DNA of 64,000 bases from Heliopora coerulea (GCA_030142905.1 JASJOG010000008.1:2604001-2668000); one strand, 5' to 3'; positions 10,660 through 23,866 are shown, counted from the stretch's first letter. The notes: generated by a model not told the origin, from the letters alone. Numbers and translations: made by a program.

Positions 10660-10958
10660 AGAAACCACAATAAGAAATGACCAGAAGAGTCACTCGATGG
10701 TGTAACGTATCCTCACTTTTTTTGGAGCCGTTCCTATATTCTTCGCTCGGCCAAAGTCGTCCCAGCCAGTAAACCGCAGCCAGCTCAACAACGATTTAAT
10801 CTACGAAATGCGGTGTTGGCTCAGTAAAATGGCTATATCTTGAAAAGTATTTGACCGATTTTCATTCTACGAAGACTGGTTGAAAAGGAAAGGTAAGTGG
10901 TAATATTTCTGGTAACTATAAGTTATAAAAAGATTCCCGACTGTTAAATTTAGACGTA
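10660..10958. repeat. left arm of large inverted repeat
   Basis: About 300 bp that reappears inverted at 13463-13770. Over the best 180 bp the two match at well over 90 percent by eye: for example gctcaacaacgatttaatct, gaagactggttgaaaaggaa and taactataagttataaaaag all recur in complement. The two arms enclose a hAT remnant. Confidence 0.85.
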
Positions 10959-11011
10959 TAATATTATTTATACGTAGTTTCCACAGCAAGGAACAATAAT
11001 GAACGTTATAA

Positions 11012-13132
11012 CAGGGGCGGCGGAACGTAGAAATTATTTGGGGGGCACACACTAGTTTAGAGTTTATATTCTGCAGTGTGGGTTAAATCCAGCAGTGAGT
11101 TTAGAGCGTAGTCCTTAGTTGGAAATGTCTTCCGTGAAATTTTTAGGGAAAAAACTTAATAAGTACACATTTAAAGGCTATGATGAAATTTTAACACACA
11201 ACTCAAAATTGACCACAAAAGGCAATTTTACGAAACAGGTTTCCTAATACAACGTTTTTAAGCAGCTGCACTTGCTCTCAGCAACTCCATATAACTCTTC
11301 AGTGCGTTTGTTCCTCAATGATATAAAACAAAAGAAAAGAAACACATCATCCAACTTTGAAGCTGCCTAAAAAGCTCTTCCTTTGTTCAAAGAAATGAAT
11401 TCTTCAGCAATCTCTGGCAGCTGGATTGCATCAGCTGGATTGTCTTGTGCACATGAAGGAAGAGTAAACTATTAATCTTCTCCAGGGACCACGGAACGAT
11501 ATTTTGAGTAGGAGGGCTGACAGGGGGCAATAGCATGACCTAACCCCAATAGCATGACCCCCTGAAAAAATTAAATTCAATATTTCTGAGATGGTAGTGA
11601 ACACTTCTTATTTTACTGATTGCTCAGAAATCACAAAACACTGGTTATATTAACAGGAACAATGCAAAATACTATCAGCTGGTCACTCAAATATTGGACA
11701 TGTTTATCGGATATTTAAAATCATAAACTAAAATGTGATTGTGGTTCTCACTATGTAGGTAGAACAACTCAATGGTTAAGTGAAAGGATCAAGCAACATG
11801 TGCCAAGTGTTATATGAAACAAGACCATACCATTAAGAAATCAACTGAAAAGGCAATTAATTGTGACTTGGTGATCAGTCAACACTTGTCAAACAGATGT
11901 ACCAATAACTATTCACACTCCAAATTTAGCATCCTGGCAAAGTGCTGCTCAGCATTCTTTCCAAAGATTATGGAATCCATGTTTAACCCCTCCTATATGG
12001 GATGACATCATTGCTTTTACATCAGGTATAAATATAAGCTGATAACTCATTTCTCAACAGTTAACAGATGTTTGCACCTGAAGAGTGGCCTGCCAAAATG
12101 CATAGTACTTTTTAGCATTTCTTTTCTCTCTGTGTGTTAGTTCCCCTAGTTCTTTTCAGAACTGTCTTGTATAATCATTCACCATGGTTAAGACATTTTT
12201 CAAAGTAATACTGAAATATTTTAGTTCTTTCCAAAAAAGTTGGGGGCTAAAGCTCCCCCAGCCCCTCCATCTCCACAGCCCCTGCTCTCTTGCATCATGG
12301 TACTTCTAAGCCATGTCTTCAACTGTTTGAGAACAGAGAATGTCCTTTCCGCTGTGGCTGTGGTTACAGCAATTGTCAGATATATCTGCAAAAGTTTGGT
12401 TATTTCACCAAACATTTTCTTACCAACTGAAGATCTATTGAGAGCATCACAAATGGTCCTCATTGATGTAAACTTTTTCAAGGATCCATCCATTGCCGCT
12501 TTAATGAAATCAGGAAGCATTTTCAGTTGAACTTCAAGTTGCTGCAGATCTATATCTTTTGAATATGTGTTAACAACTGACTCTGGAATTGAATTATGTC
12601 CACCATTTGCTGCTAGCAGAAGCATGTGTTCCAGATCACAAACTATTTGGAGCTCTTTCTGTTCAAAGCTCTTTTCTAATTGGTGGTCAAAAAGCTCTAA
12701 CTCCTTGTTATACTCGTGCCTGGGCAATTCTTTTGATTCATGATGAAATTTTCCTGCATAAAAAGCAGCTTTAAATAACAGCAAAATTTACTTGTCTGTG
12801 AAAAAACTTGTTAACTTTGGCTGACAGGACATTTGTTATCTGATGCATAAATCGCTAAAGCAGTTATACCTCACCTATACCAATTTGGACCATGATTATT
12901 ACAATAAAAATGTTGAAACCAAGTGAACCCTATTTGCCAACTGATGAATGCTGGTAACACAGAGTCACAAAATGTTGTGTAATGAATGTAAACACAAGAA
13001 CATGCCATATTTTTTTTTTAGTTCAAGAAAGCAAAATGCTATAATTGTCCATATTAAAAAACCAATGTTGTATACATATAAGCAATTGGGGGGGGGGCAG
13101 TGCCCCCCTGGCCCCTACTTCCACCGCCCCTG
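11012..13132 (-). mobile_element. hAT-like element remnant
   Basis: Inverted ends caggggcggcggaa (from 11012) and ttccaccgcccctg (to 13132) bracket 2.1 kb; a long G run precedes the right end. The minus strand codes for a hAT C-terminal domain at 12221-12784. No matching 8-bp target duplication is visible (cgttataa on the left, tataaaca on the right), so one flank may have changed or the true ends differ slightly. About 11728-11815 on the plus strand reads KCDCGSHYVGRTTQWLSERI, a piece of GIY-YIG domain from a PLE that must have inserted into the hAT. Confidence 0.65.
12221..12784 (-). pseudogene. hAT transposase C-terminal fragment
   Basis: The minus-strand frame of 187 codons ends in the hAT dimerisation motif: YLTIAVTTATAERTFSVLKQ followed by LKTWLRSTM. 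Upstream is a helical stretch typical of ZMYM1-like hAT proteins (HEYNKELELFDHQLEKSF). The catalytic core and zinc finger are absent, so this is the right-hand end of a transposase gene only. The last residues run into the element end. Confidence 0.8.
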
Positions 13133-13462
13133 TATAAACAAATCAAACCATAGTTTTAAGTCTAACACAAATCGAAGCTATTTCATACATTACGTAAGAA
13201 ATGCCTGTTCTTGCATGGCTATGAGTATACCAGGGTAATGTGTGACTCTGTATGATCGTTATTCGTTGTGACATTAATTTGTCTCAAAGACGCTTAATAT
13301 TACTTCACGAACTTGCTTATTGATTACTGAACCTTATACTAGCACACAGACTTCAATATCCAAGCCTTAGATTAAGCTGACAGAAAAATAATTCATCAGA
13401 GAAAGAAAAGAAACTATATTGATTTTGTGGGCCGCACGAATGGCCTATTCACATAGGAGATA

Positions 13463-13770
13463 TATGTCTAAATTTAACAGTTGGAAATCTTTTTATAACT
13501 TATAGTTACCAGAAGTATTATCACTTACCTTTCCTTTTCAACCAGTCTTCGTAGAATGAAAATCAGTCAAATGCTTTTCAGGATGTAGCCATTTTACTGA
13601 GCCAACACCACATTTCGTAGATTAAATCGTTGTTGAGCTGGCTGCGGCTTACAGTCTGCGAGGATTTTGGCGGAGCAAAGGGTCTGGGGGACAGTTTCGA
13701 AAAAGTGTTGACAAAAACTTCAGAGGTTCCGACGCGAGTGACCCTTCTGGTCATTTGTTATTCCGTGATA
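13463..13770. repeat. right arm of large inverted repeat, just upstream of IP6K copy B
   Basis: Inverted complement of 10660-10958. It ends about 125 bp before the ATG of the second IP6K gene (13895), so it would overlap that gene's promoter or 5' UTR. Confidence 0.85.
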
Positions 13771-13894
13771 GAAACGTATGAAGTGGGTTAGTCGAATCAC
13801 TTGAAGTCTTTACCTATCCATGACCATTAGTCCATTCACTTAAATTTCTTGACGTAAACCCCTCAGATTATTAAATTTCTTCTGATGTGTAAAT

Positions 13895-14087
13895 ATGGAG
13901 CCCAGCACAAGTGACCCTGGAAATTCGACGCTGGTGACGTTACAGCCTTTTATTCACCAAGTAGGAGGCCATTCGTCAATTCAGCAGTTTGATCAATATA
14001 CTGTTTGTAAGCCGCTTTTTTCTAAAGAACTGAGATTCTACGAAGAAGTGTGTCCGGCGTTCGAGCCTTTTATTCCAAAGTTTAAAG
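13895..14087 (+). CDS. inositol hexakisphosphate kinase-like, copy B, exon 1
   Basis: The start ATG at 13895 opens an acidic N-terminus, then LQPFIHQVGGHSSIQQFDQY, TVCKPLFSKELRFYE and FEPFIPKFKG. This is the conserved IP6K N-terminal block (PFxHQVGGH, CKPL, ExRFYE). The exon ends with one base of a codon at aaag|gtaagc (phase 1). Joining this g to exon 2 at 21594 restores a Gly and gives FKGVLTVKYFNE, as expected for the family. The product should phosphorylate InsP6 or related inositol phosphates in cytosol or nucleus (family knowledge). The gene runs to 34344; summed exons are 1140 nt, or 379 residues, a little shorter than vertebrate IP6Ks. Confidence 0.9.
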
Positions 14088-16479
14088 GTAAGCTAGTTAT
14101 CATTAACCTTTTCATATTTAATGAAAGTTGGTGCTGGGCTGTAGTAATGCCTATGTCAATGAATCAAAACGCTGTAAAACTATTTTTAACTAAATTTATC
14201 CGAAAGGGTTTTGTTATTATGATAAAAAATGTCAAGAGGATAACCTTTCTTGGTCTGACACGGTATCAAAAATTGTCATATCGGTTAACCTTGTTAAAGT
14301 ACAAGTACAATCGATATACGTTCTCTTTAGTGTCTAATGGTTACAATTATACTGCAGTACTTCGTTGGGGTGAAATATATTTTTAAAAAAATTTACCGTA
14401 AATAATCTATGTTTACTCAGATACAAAAAGGGCAAGGTTGACTTTAGAATTTTACGTTGGTTTGTGGTATGTGTAGATAATTTCATTCAGTGCAGTTGGA
14501 TGTCTCTGTCTTAACATGTTAACTGCTAATCTACCAATGTGGTTAACATACTATATTAAGAGGTAAGGCTGCATGTTATAATTCCATTCTGGCTATAGCC
14601 AAAAGATTTCATTCAGCAAAGTGGGGCCTTACCCCTTAATAAATAATGGGTTAGTAGGATAACAGTAATACTGTAGCTTGTGGCCCAACCACCATGCTTG
14701 AGTTTTTGTGTCTTGTTGAAGACCATTCTCTGTCTGCTTCATTCTCAAAATTATTATTAAAATCTAACACAAAGTCAAGATGAAGAATTAAAGATTGAAA
14801 AGCCCTAGGAATTTTGATTACCATACATGAATTATCTGTATGGAGAATAATAAGTTGGTTTCAAGTTAATTAAGTCAAATTACAGCATAGCAGGAATGAA
14901 AAAAATGTTTCATCTTCACCACTATCATGCAAATTCACATATATTTCTTAAGGGGGTAGCAGAGTTATATTGAACCCAGGCCTGGAAGAAATAAGGAGGC
15001 CCAGAATATCAACTTCCAATTTTTTATCACTGGAATGAAGAACTATTGCTCACGTGCTACCAGTGGTTCTAAGAAAATAGGACAATATAACCATTTTTGC
15101 ATTCCAGTTTGTTAACTTCCATGTTTTAAACTTGAAAAGATGTATAGTTTTATATTATGTGACATTTACACCATATGTGACATCAATGTGCATGGTCTTA
15201 CTTAAAGTACAGGCAGCACTTTAGAGTACAGACAAATTTGTCATTCATAGAATACAGGATTAACTAGATATGAAGGAATATTCATAAACCAGCTATAAAA
15301 GTTTGAGCATTGTAATTACCTGTACTTATTAACTAAAATTTAGAATTGCTTTTTTGTTTTATTCATTTTTGAAGTTCATAGAGTGAGGCATTAAGTGCAT
15401 TATTGAGAACTCTTTGGGTAAATTATTAAATGTCTCATGCAAAATTTTGAAAATTAAAGAATATTAAGCTTCATTCTGCCTGACAGTTACAGAAGTTATT
15501 CAAATTAATTTTCATCTGTGGAGAGGTCTACTAAGACTTCTACCCCTATCCAGAGAATTCCAAAACCCAAACATATCAACAAGAGGAATTTCTATCTGGC
15601 AGTGCTGTCAATAAGGAGACTGATCATGTGGAGCGATTGGCACACCTGAAAAGATTGTACATGTTCTGTGGCATTGATTACATAGTAATTCTATTTTGAA
15701 ATCATCCATGATTAACTTACACTTCTTTGAAATTCAGCTTGAAAAACTGAGCTGTCTTGAACAGGATTTGAACTTATGTGTTTGTCAGTCACAAGGATAC
15801 TTTAATTTTAAATTTGTTACTGGCTTCAAAGTTGCATTCCTTTATTTCAGTTATAAATATTAAGTTTAAAGAAGTAAGTGCAAAAGACTCCAAGTAAATA
15901 TTACTGAAATAAATGTCATCTGTATCCCAGCTTTGGTTTGTTGTTCTTTGATCAGTAATAGTATACAGTAGTGACAAGGTGATACAGGACTGCTGTAACA
16001 TAATTATGAAGTCATGTTCAATAGACAGTGGTTAAATTCAAGTTCCTATTGAATACATGAAGGTATACCTACACTATGTATTTGATAACAATCAATTGGT
16101 CAATTTATTTCATAGCAGTTACACATCACTAATTGGGGACACTATGAAAGAATAGAGAGAAAATCATAAAATATCATTATGTACAATTTATGAATTGAAT
16201 ATAATTATAAAAATATAAAAACCACTTAATTTAAATTATTTACAAATTTAAACCTAAAAGAACTCAGTTTCAGTAACAATAGTGTTTGTTTCTGGAAGTT
16301 TTCATCAAAGCAATTTTACTGCCAAGTACAATACATGTATCTGGCTTGCAAAATGTTTAAACTGTTGGGTAAATGTTATTCTCTTGTCAGAAAAATCACA
16401 GAAGACTAGTCTCTTTTATCATAAAATCATCAATCAAAGACACTTGCTAGGGAAAATGAGGTCCAAAAATAGTTGAGTT
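14088..16479. other. IP6K copy B intron 1, left part
   Basis: AT-rich intron sequence. The open frame simply runs on into the intron to 14386 and is not coding there. No element with recognisable ends was seen. Confidence 0.5.
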
Positions 16480-16745
16480 GAACCTCTGGTTGATTACTTA
16501 TTACATGGAATGGGAGTGGATTTGAACCACAAGAAGTAACAGCAAACTGTCAGCAGATATAACTACAAGTAGTTACAGTTGCCGGTACTACTTTTTCTTC
16601 AGTAACTTTGTAACTACCATAGTATCAGTTCTGGTTACCTTTACAAAAAAAGTAACACTTGAAGTTACTGGTTACAGTGACATGTATTCAAGTAATAATT
16701 ACTTGTAACTAGTTACTTGTCACAAAGTTACAGCACTACAACTCG
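16480..16745 (+). repeat. GTTAC-rich dispersed repeat, copy 1
   Basis: Begins ctggttgattactta and ends in a run of overlapping gttac/gtaac motifs (acttgtaactagttacttgt, acaaagttacagc). The same opening and the same kind of ending occur at 26130-26350 in the same orientation, so this is a dispersed, probably non-autonomous element. The gtaac/gttac tract is itself self-complementary. Confidence 0.5.
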
Positions 16746-18598
16746 TAATGCTATCAGCAAGTTGTATGTTTAGTGTTTTGATTCTATTTTCAGGACTATC
16801 CTTAGGGTACAGTAACATTGGATTTTTGTATTGTAAAATTTTCCTTCCATGTTACTCTGAGAAAGATCCTGAAATAGAATCAAAACACAACACATCTTCA
16901 CAGATAGTGTTGAGCTTTCATGAGAATTTGTTATGCATTTAAAGTGCATAAAATGAGAACACTGTTCCCAGTTGACTCTCTGTTGGTTACTCTACTGGAA
17001 AAGTAGCAGTGAGGAAACCCAAACATGTAAGTACAAATCCTGCCCAAGTGAACTCAATTGTTTGTGTTGACTTTAACTGCATACAAGTAGGTTAATCTTG
17101 AAATTTACTCTTCATACTAGATGGATCCCATACATACTGGATCCCAGTTAGAAAGCTTGACATTGCTTAATTGACATATCACCAGTAACCAACTAAACTA
17201 GATTCTAAAAGCACTCAAGTTACAATCATTCATTGACTGATTAATCCAATATAATATTGTTCCTTGGGCATGGCAACCATTTAGATTTGATGTTGGCAGA
17301 GAAGAGATTTTGGTGTGGGATGTTTGTGCTTAAACAATGACAATGGCTGCATAATTCTTCCACTGATTAAAATGCCACATAGTGGCATAAATTGCACCCC
17401 CTCCCTTTCTCAAAATTCTGGATCCACCTCTGTATGGATTCTACAAAAAGGAACTCTTGAATTGTACAACTCAACATTTTGTGATCTAACTTCAGTTGGT
17501 AGTTACTGCAGTTCTGCTATGTAGCTTCTCTTTTATGTGTCTTTAAAGTTTTCATTTCTTAAAAGGCTGTACAATACGTTTATGCAGTTTATGGACTGTT
17601 CGAGTGAATTTTTTGCTATTAATACATTAATTAATACATTCTATAAATTCTTTCTCTCTATTAATTGTGTTAACCCTTTGCCTCAATTACATGTACAGTA
17701 GCCTGCTGGATGTGGGTGGGTTAGTCACTGTATTTTTGTCTTGTAAATATAATAAATTGAAGGAAAAATTTAAGTTGAAATTATCATAAGCTGTTGAATG
17801 TTTATATGATGTTACAGTAAGCACAGGATCAGGATTGCAATCAAAATACTGTTACTTGTGAAAACAATCACAATACTGATGCTATATAATATGTATCTGT
17901 GTAAATAGCATATATACAATACTGTGCATGAATATTTCTTCTAGGATGGATGAAAAGATGAATTTTATTGAACTACCATACCTCTTCATTTGTTTATTTA
18001 CCAACTGTTACAGTAATTACCTGTACACAAATGTGTGTGCACATGCCCTGAAGATTTATGGCATGTTTGGCTATGTGACTATGTGCATGCAATGGCAAGC
18101 ATGATAATTGAGAACACTTTCTGGTATTCCATGTAAAATTTCCAAACAAGTCATTAAAACTGGTTAGAGAGCCATTTTGGCTCTTGCAGTAGCTATAGGT
18201 TGTTTAAAGGTTCTGAGCATCTATACATGGCTGACTATGTTGATGATTCAGAATTTCTGGTACAAAACATGACCAAACTGAACACACAATAACCTCCAAT
18301 CACCCAACCATAATTTCTCTGTGATGTCATGGGATGCACTTATACAGAAACCCCAGCTTACTGTAATTACAATCATGGATGTCTTTCCAGTTTTCAATTT
18401 CAAAGAGAATCATTTAAAATGAGAATCTTTCAACAAAATTTTGGAATTCCAGAAAAATTTAAATTGCTGATTTTTATAAAACTTTGTATAATAGTTATAG
18501 ATTGTCCCAGTGACTTGATACTGACAGTACATGGAATAAAAGAGGGTGACTAATGGGTTCAAGTAGGAGTTGTTGGGCCAAAAATGCATTATATTATA
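16746..18598. other. IP6K copy B intron 1, middle
   Basis: AT-rich intron sequence. Short open frames (17315, 18329) have no recognisable motif, codon pattern or splice context. Confidence 0.45.
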
Positions 18599-20005
18599 CA
18601 CAGGCAGTCAAAAAGAACTACTCAAACAAAAAGAACATAGTTTATTAAATAAATACAATGCAAAACACAATGACGCCAGATACAGCTGTCCAAATTATTA
18701 ATAAGGGAAGATTTAATAGCTAGTGGGCCCTCCTTTAGCCTTGATGACCTCTTCACATCTTTTTGGCATGCTGTCAATCAAATTGACCAGACGGTCGTGA
18801 GGAAATTCTTTCCAGGCATCATTGATAGCTGTCCAAAGTTCTCCCATGTTTGCTGGGTTTTTCTCTTGGATAACTCTCTTCAGATGGTCCCACATATTCT
18901 CAATTGGATTGAGATCTGGTGACTGAGCTGGCCATTCCATCACAGTAACATTCTCGTTGTGAAAAAAAAATTTGCATCCAATCTGGATGTGTGGCATGTT
19001 GCGCTATCTTGCTGGAATATCCAGTTTCTGGGCATTGACAGCGTGTAAGTGGATGGGATGAGTGCATTTTCCAGGATACCAACGTATCCTTCACCATCTA
19101 ACCTTCCGTTGACCTTCACAAGCATGCCTACACCTTTTCGATTGATGCAGCCCCACACCATGATTCCTCCACCTCCATGTCTTACAGTGGATCGGATGCA
19201 GTTTTGTCATAATGCTTCCTCTGCCATCCTCTGCACACGGACACGACCATCACACCTGTGCACCAGAAATCTTGATTCATCACTGAAAATGACTCTAGAC
19301 CACATCCTTGCACTCCGGTCTTTGTGCGACCTTGTAAACTGCAGATGGGCTTTCTTGTGACGAGAAGTGAGGCGTGGTTTTTGCCTAGATTTGTATCCAC
19401 TCAGATCTGCTTCCCTCAGCCTTCTCCTAGCCGTTGAAGACGAAACATTTACTCCGTATTCAATCTGCATTGCTGGTCTAATCTCCGGGGTGGCCTTAAA
19501 ACGATCTGATTTGCTTTTTCTGACCATTATTCTGTCCTCTTTAGCAGTTGTTTTCCTCTTTCGCCCAGGAATTTTCTTATCTCTTACAGTGCCAGTGTCT
19601 TGTTGCTTCTTTAAGATGTCACTTACGCTCTTTTGACTGCACTCAACTCGAATGACGATCTCTCTTTGTGTGTATCCCTCCTCTGACAGTGCCAACGCTT
19701 TTGCACGATTCTCTAGGCTTATTCTTGGCTTTGGAGCCATAAGTCCTTCCACTTTTCCAGTTTTCTTGCTGCACCAATCGATGATTTGAACCTTCTGATA
19801 AATTCCTGAGAGACTACATCTGTCCCTGCAAACTGCTTATAATGGCAAAAACCTTCCGGAAAATTGTGGAACTTGCTCAAAAGATATGGAAATTGAGTTT
19901 TCTGTCATGCAGTTTACCTAAAGTATTTAGGTCCAGTCAATAAGCAATGTGAACCATATGCAATGAGAAAAACTGAGCTTGAGTAGTTCTTTTTGACTGC
20001 CAGTG
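18599..20005 (-). mobile_element. Tc1-like transposon inserted in IP6K intron 1
   Basis: Inverted ends of about 27 bp: cacaggcagtcaaaaagaac at 18599 and its near-complement ending ctttttgactgccagtg at 20005, each flanked by TA. The 1.4-kb size is typical of Tc1. The single transposase gene is on the minus strand. Between host exons at 14087 and 21594 it is carried as intron. Confidence 0.9.
18713..19740 (-). pseudogene. Tc1 transposase with two frameshifts
   Basis: From MAPKPRISLENRAKALALSE at 19740 the minus strand reads two helix-turn-helix units (GYTQREIVIRVECSQKSVSD, then ATPEIRPAMQIEYG) and the first catalytic Asp in IFSDESRF. A frame break near 19160-19207 leads to MVWGCINRKGVGML and the second Asp in QQDSATCHT. 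A second break in the A-run near 18960-18975 leads to EWPAQSPDLNPIENMWDHLK, where the Glu of the DD34E triad is intact. All three catalytic residues survive, so only the reading frame is lost. Confidence 0.9.
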
Positions 20006-21593
20006 TACATGTAAGCATAGTACAAATTATTACTGTACATGTACACTGTAATGGCAACAGTGAATCAACTTAAACGCTTTTCATAAATATCAAAACACCC
20101 TTTCATTAGTATTGATAGTCCTTGATGCAGCATCTGTTTCAAAAGCATTCTTTACCAAGTAAAACTATAGAAAGCCTTCTTAAATCCAGTCCAGAGCCTT
20201 TGTTGCCAAGTCATTCCTGCCAAGATACAAATCAAGCCCCAAGTCTACAAAATAACAACTTAAGTGCAAAACAAATTAAGCTGTCGACTCTATTTAACAG
20301 CTTTGATGAGTGTTGCCAGGCAGTTTTAGTTACTATGGCTTACTAAGAACACTGAGCACTATGTTCTGCCAGGAAATTCTTTCTTAAGGTTGAGCCAATC
20401 TGGCCCTATCAACCCATTTCATGGGGCCAACTTTTGGAAAAGAGCTATAAATCTTTTGATTCACAATAACAGACAATAAAAACAGCAAAAGAAGGTTAAA
20501 GATATCTGGGAGGTGATTCCTTTATAAAGGTTAGATAGATAAAATTCTGTTCTCCTTTTGAAAAATATTTAATATGCAGCTATGATCCTCAAGATGAAAT
20601 GGATTCAACCAGGTTTTGATCATTGTAATTTTAAGGATCCAAACAATTAAATGGACAGTAAGCCTTCTTGAATTGCATGATTATAAGGATTTTGGCAGCT
20701 TCAATCACTGGATTAGAATTAGATTCTAGTTGAACAATTTGGGTCACTGTTACAATCACAAACACCAAATGGCAATGGAGGGCTTGAAGAGACTGAAGCT
20801 TTGCTGATTGGGGCAAACAGGGTGATTATAACCTATGGCAAAAACTTGAGAACAGGTTACCTGGATAATCCAATGGTAACCCGTTATTTGGCGGAATTGT
20901 AATTGTGAACCTGTAACTTTATTATTTTATTCTGGCGAACGTCAAACGGTCTTACTTGTCAAGGGAAAACATCCTCTGTAGAATTTGCCAAAGTGGTAAC
21001 TATTTTTTACTTTTCCTTGCTCTGGACGATTTCACTTGTCAAGGCCACCCTGAAAAGCTGCAAAAACTACCTGTAAAAAAAACTTAATTGACAAAAGAAA
21101 ATACCATCATACAGTACGCAAAGAGCTGTAAACTGTGCATGTAGGCAGCGCCTCTTTAAAACTTAAAAAATATGACTTGTTAAGAATCAAATCTTGCACA
21201 AGAGACTAGCACCAATCAGAATTTATTGCCAGGCTGCCAATTATTCGAACCTTTCCAGAATGTTTGAGCCGTAGAGGCTGAAGAACATGAACATTAAAAT
21301 TACGCTGGGTCTGTATAAGTGTGCCATTGTCTAACTGTACGTACTGTAGTAACATGTAAAGCATAGTTTCACTGATACAAATATGTCTGATGGTAATTGT
21401 TGTGATATGTCCTGTTAGCACACCAGAAATTATGAACCCTTCATATTTGGGAACAGCAAGGGCATAGGTTTGAAGAAAGTTTGAAAAGATAATGACAACA
21501 ACAGGATGACAACATTCAAAATGGGGGGTGAATTATAATATTTTTATGTTTCTTCCATGCGTTTGTAAATTAAACTTTTTCTTGAATGTTAAG
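20006..21593. other. IP6K copy B intron 1, right part
   Basis: No element or exon recognised. The open frame at 20122-20346 (Ser/Leu/Asn rich) lacks a known motif and is not needed to keep the IP6K reading frame. Confidence 0.45.
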
Positions 21594-21795
21594 GTGTGTT
21601 AACTGTCAAATATTTCAATGAACTCGGAACTAGCACCTGTCAAGTCGTCAGCACCCACGGTGATATCAGACTTCACAATTACCGGTACGGAAAACACTGC
21701 AATACTTGCAGTTGTCAGAAAGAGAGCCACCATTCCAGGGAAGTCCAACAGAAAGATGCAATTGAATATTACTATAGTGACGAGGAATCGACGCG
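21594..21795 (+). CDS. inositol hexakisphosphate kinase-like, copy B, exon 2
   Basis: Starts after a ttgaatgttaag acceptor in phase 1 (g from exon 1 plus gt makes Gly), reading VLTVKYFNELGTSTCQ, then a Cys/His/Lys-rich variable segment and an acidic end DAIEYYYSDEEST. It ends with two bases (cg) before a good gtaaga donor, i.e. phase 2. The beginning matches the family pattern in which the conserved FxPxxKG is followed by a beta-strand of the type GVxTV. The remaining part is the poorly conserved linker of IP6Ks. Confidence 0.8.
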
Positions 21796-23020
21796 GTAAG
21801 ACATAGTTAATATGCCATCTCTGGAATCGCAATCAGCCAGAAGGCTGAGTGATTAATGAAATTTTTAAAGTCCCTAATCAGTTTGGTTTTATATCATATA
21901 TTCTTTAAGGCGTTCTTTATTTTCAAGAGAAAAAACGCGCACCTAGTCAGTTGTTTTTCCTGATGGCATACTTATATCTCGCCCATCCCTTCGATCTTCT
22001 GCTTCACTTTGACAAACTTAACCAGACTTTGAGTTACGTGTACGGCTTTAATCTTTTTGTCTTACGGTAGATTCGTGTTATTCATAAATGTTTAGTAGCT
22101 GGTCTTTATCTTTATTTCCTTGTCGTGCAGGCAGAGTCGATTGAGTTGATGCGTTTGTTATCGTACCGAAACTTTCTATCGTGTTACTTCAACATCATTT
22201 AAATTACTGGCCGTACTAAGGAGTTGTACGTCAAGTGGTCGTGGTCGTGTGATACACAAAATTGCGCTCAGCTCACTTCCTATCAATGCCGTACACGGTG
22301 GTTTTATCACAAAGTTACCGACTCGATTCCTGTCTGAGAAATTAAAAATGCGTCTTGAGTTCACACCTTGAGCAGCAACTGCACTTGTGTGCGAGTATTT
22401 CTGAAAATTTTGGGGAAGAAACAGATTAAAAACTGACTATTCCAAATCTGAGATCTCGTTTGATTAAAAAGGCCAACGAAGTCCTGTATCTAACCCTTCA
22501 CAAGGATCTACTGCAGGTCTTGAAAATTTTATAATACTTGAAACCAGATATCCTGTTTATTTTTAATGTCAATGAAATAATCTTTTTAGCGATCAAGTTG
22601 CTAAGACGTACGTTGAATTGAAAAGTCAACCCATCTCTTCTTTAGTTGCTGCCGTTTAGTTGACTCAGTTAGCACGTGCCACTGTGACAGTGATATTTTG
22701 GTTTCCCGTAAGAGAATAGAAAGTTACAATCGTGACCAAAAATACCTGGGTCAGCGATACAAATGACCCTGCTAACCGTACCAAAAGCAAAAGAGGGAAT
22801 ATCACTCTTTCCCCTTACCCTCTCCAACAGCGTGACTTCATTTCGCCGTATCAGATTATGTTGTGTCACACAAGGCAAAAAATTGAGCCAAAACTCGCAA
22901 CATTGAATGGACGAAGTGAGGCAAAAGACGTGTTCACTTTTAAGTGTTGTATCATTATTTTAGGCCACAATTGTCGTCAAGGTCAAGTTTTTTTAGTTCC
23001 CTTAGCTAGGAAAAACAATG
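21796..23020. other. IP6K copy B intron, no recognised feature
   Basis: Several short open frames on both strands, none with a motif or plausible splice pairing. No repeat structure recognised. Confidence 0.45.
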
Positions 23021-23145
23021 GTGACCGGTGAGACGTTGTAACCATTGAGCTACCGAGACTCAGATGGCGAGCTCGGGTGCAAATTCGACTGGGCTGTCTA
23101 AGCGGCAGCCACGATATGCTGATAATGATATTAGCTCCGTGCTCC
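23021..23145 (-). mobile_element. tRNA-SINE head, truncated
   Basis: On the minus strand: tggctgccgcttagacagcc, then cgccatctgagtctcggtag and ctcaatggttacaacgtctc accgg. This is the 5' head and A-box region (tagctcaatggtta) of the SINE seen complete at 23867-24106; it stops before the B box. Preserved spacing shows shared ancestry, but it lacks the tail. Confidence 0.7.
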
Positions 23146-23866
23146 AACATCTACAACTTACATCAACTTAACATCACTATCCACAAATATAACGATTACT
23201 GACATTTTTTACATTTTTCGTTCACTAAATCGTCCATGCTACGGGTCTGAATCCAATAACGAAGAGTTTTCTTCACTGAATAGGTAAGGATGATGGTGCT
23301 AAAAATAGTTGCATTTCCTCATAATTTTAAGGCTAACAATTCTGTATGCAGATCAGTACCATGCACTACTGTAAAATTTCCACCATGGCAATAGTAAATT
23401 AAAACGTCAATTTTCAATGAAACATTTTTATTTTGATTGTGAATAAAGAGTTCAGAATTAAGGAATGCTTGTTTTAACGGCTAAAGTGACAGTCGAGGTA
23501 CTGTACTGTATATACGGAAACTGTGAACTGGCGCAGATACTTGCATCACTTACAGCGTTTTTCTTATGATTATGCTATAAGGATAAGAATGGCATTATAT
23601 TACATGGTAGACATAGCTAAGTAGTCCGCGAGACGTTACTTTGGAAGAGTGTTCCTTTAAAATTTATTGACATTTAACTACGCGTCAAAGCATTATTGTT
23701 AACATGACAAAAAATACGACATGGCGTTGTGATTGCTGCTCGATCATATTGTATATGCCAAGAATATTTGCCTTTCCTTTAGTCTTAACAGTTACGTACA
23801 CTCAAGACTTCGGGAAAACTTTTCCCTGTTCGGACCTCCTGCTTAACACATACAGATTTACATTCT

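Noticed and set aside
11814..12005. Protein-coding gene at 11814-12005
   Set aside because: It is the out-of-frame continuation of a decayed GIY-YIG fragment within the hAT element.
14088..14386. Continuation of IP6K exon 1 as a 163-residue protein
   Set aside because: A good donor lies at 14088, and joining to 21594 restores the conserved FKGVLTV sequence. The read-through portion is AT-rich intron.
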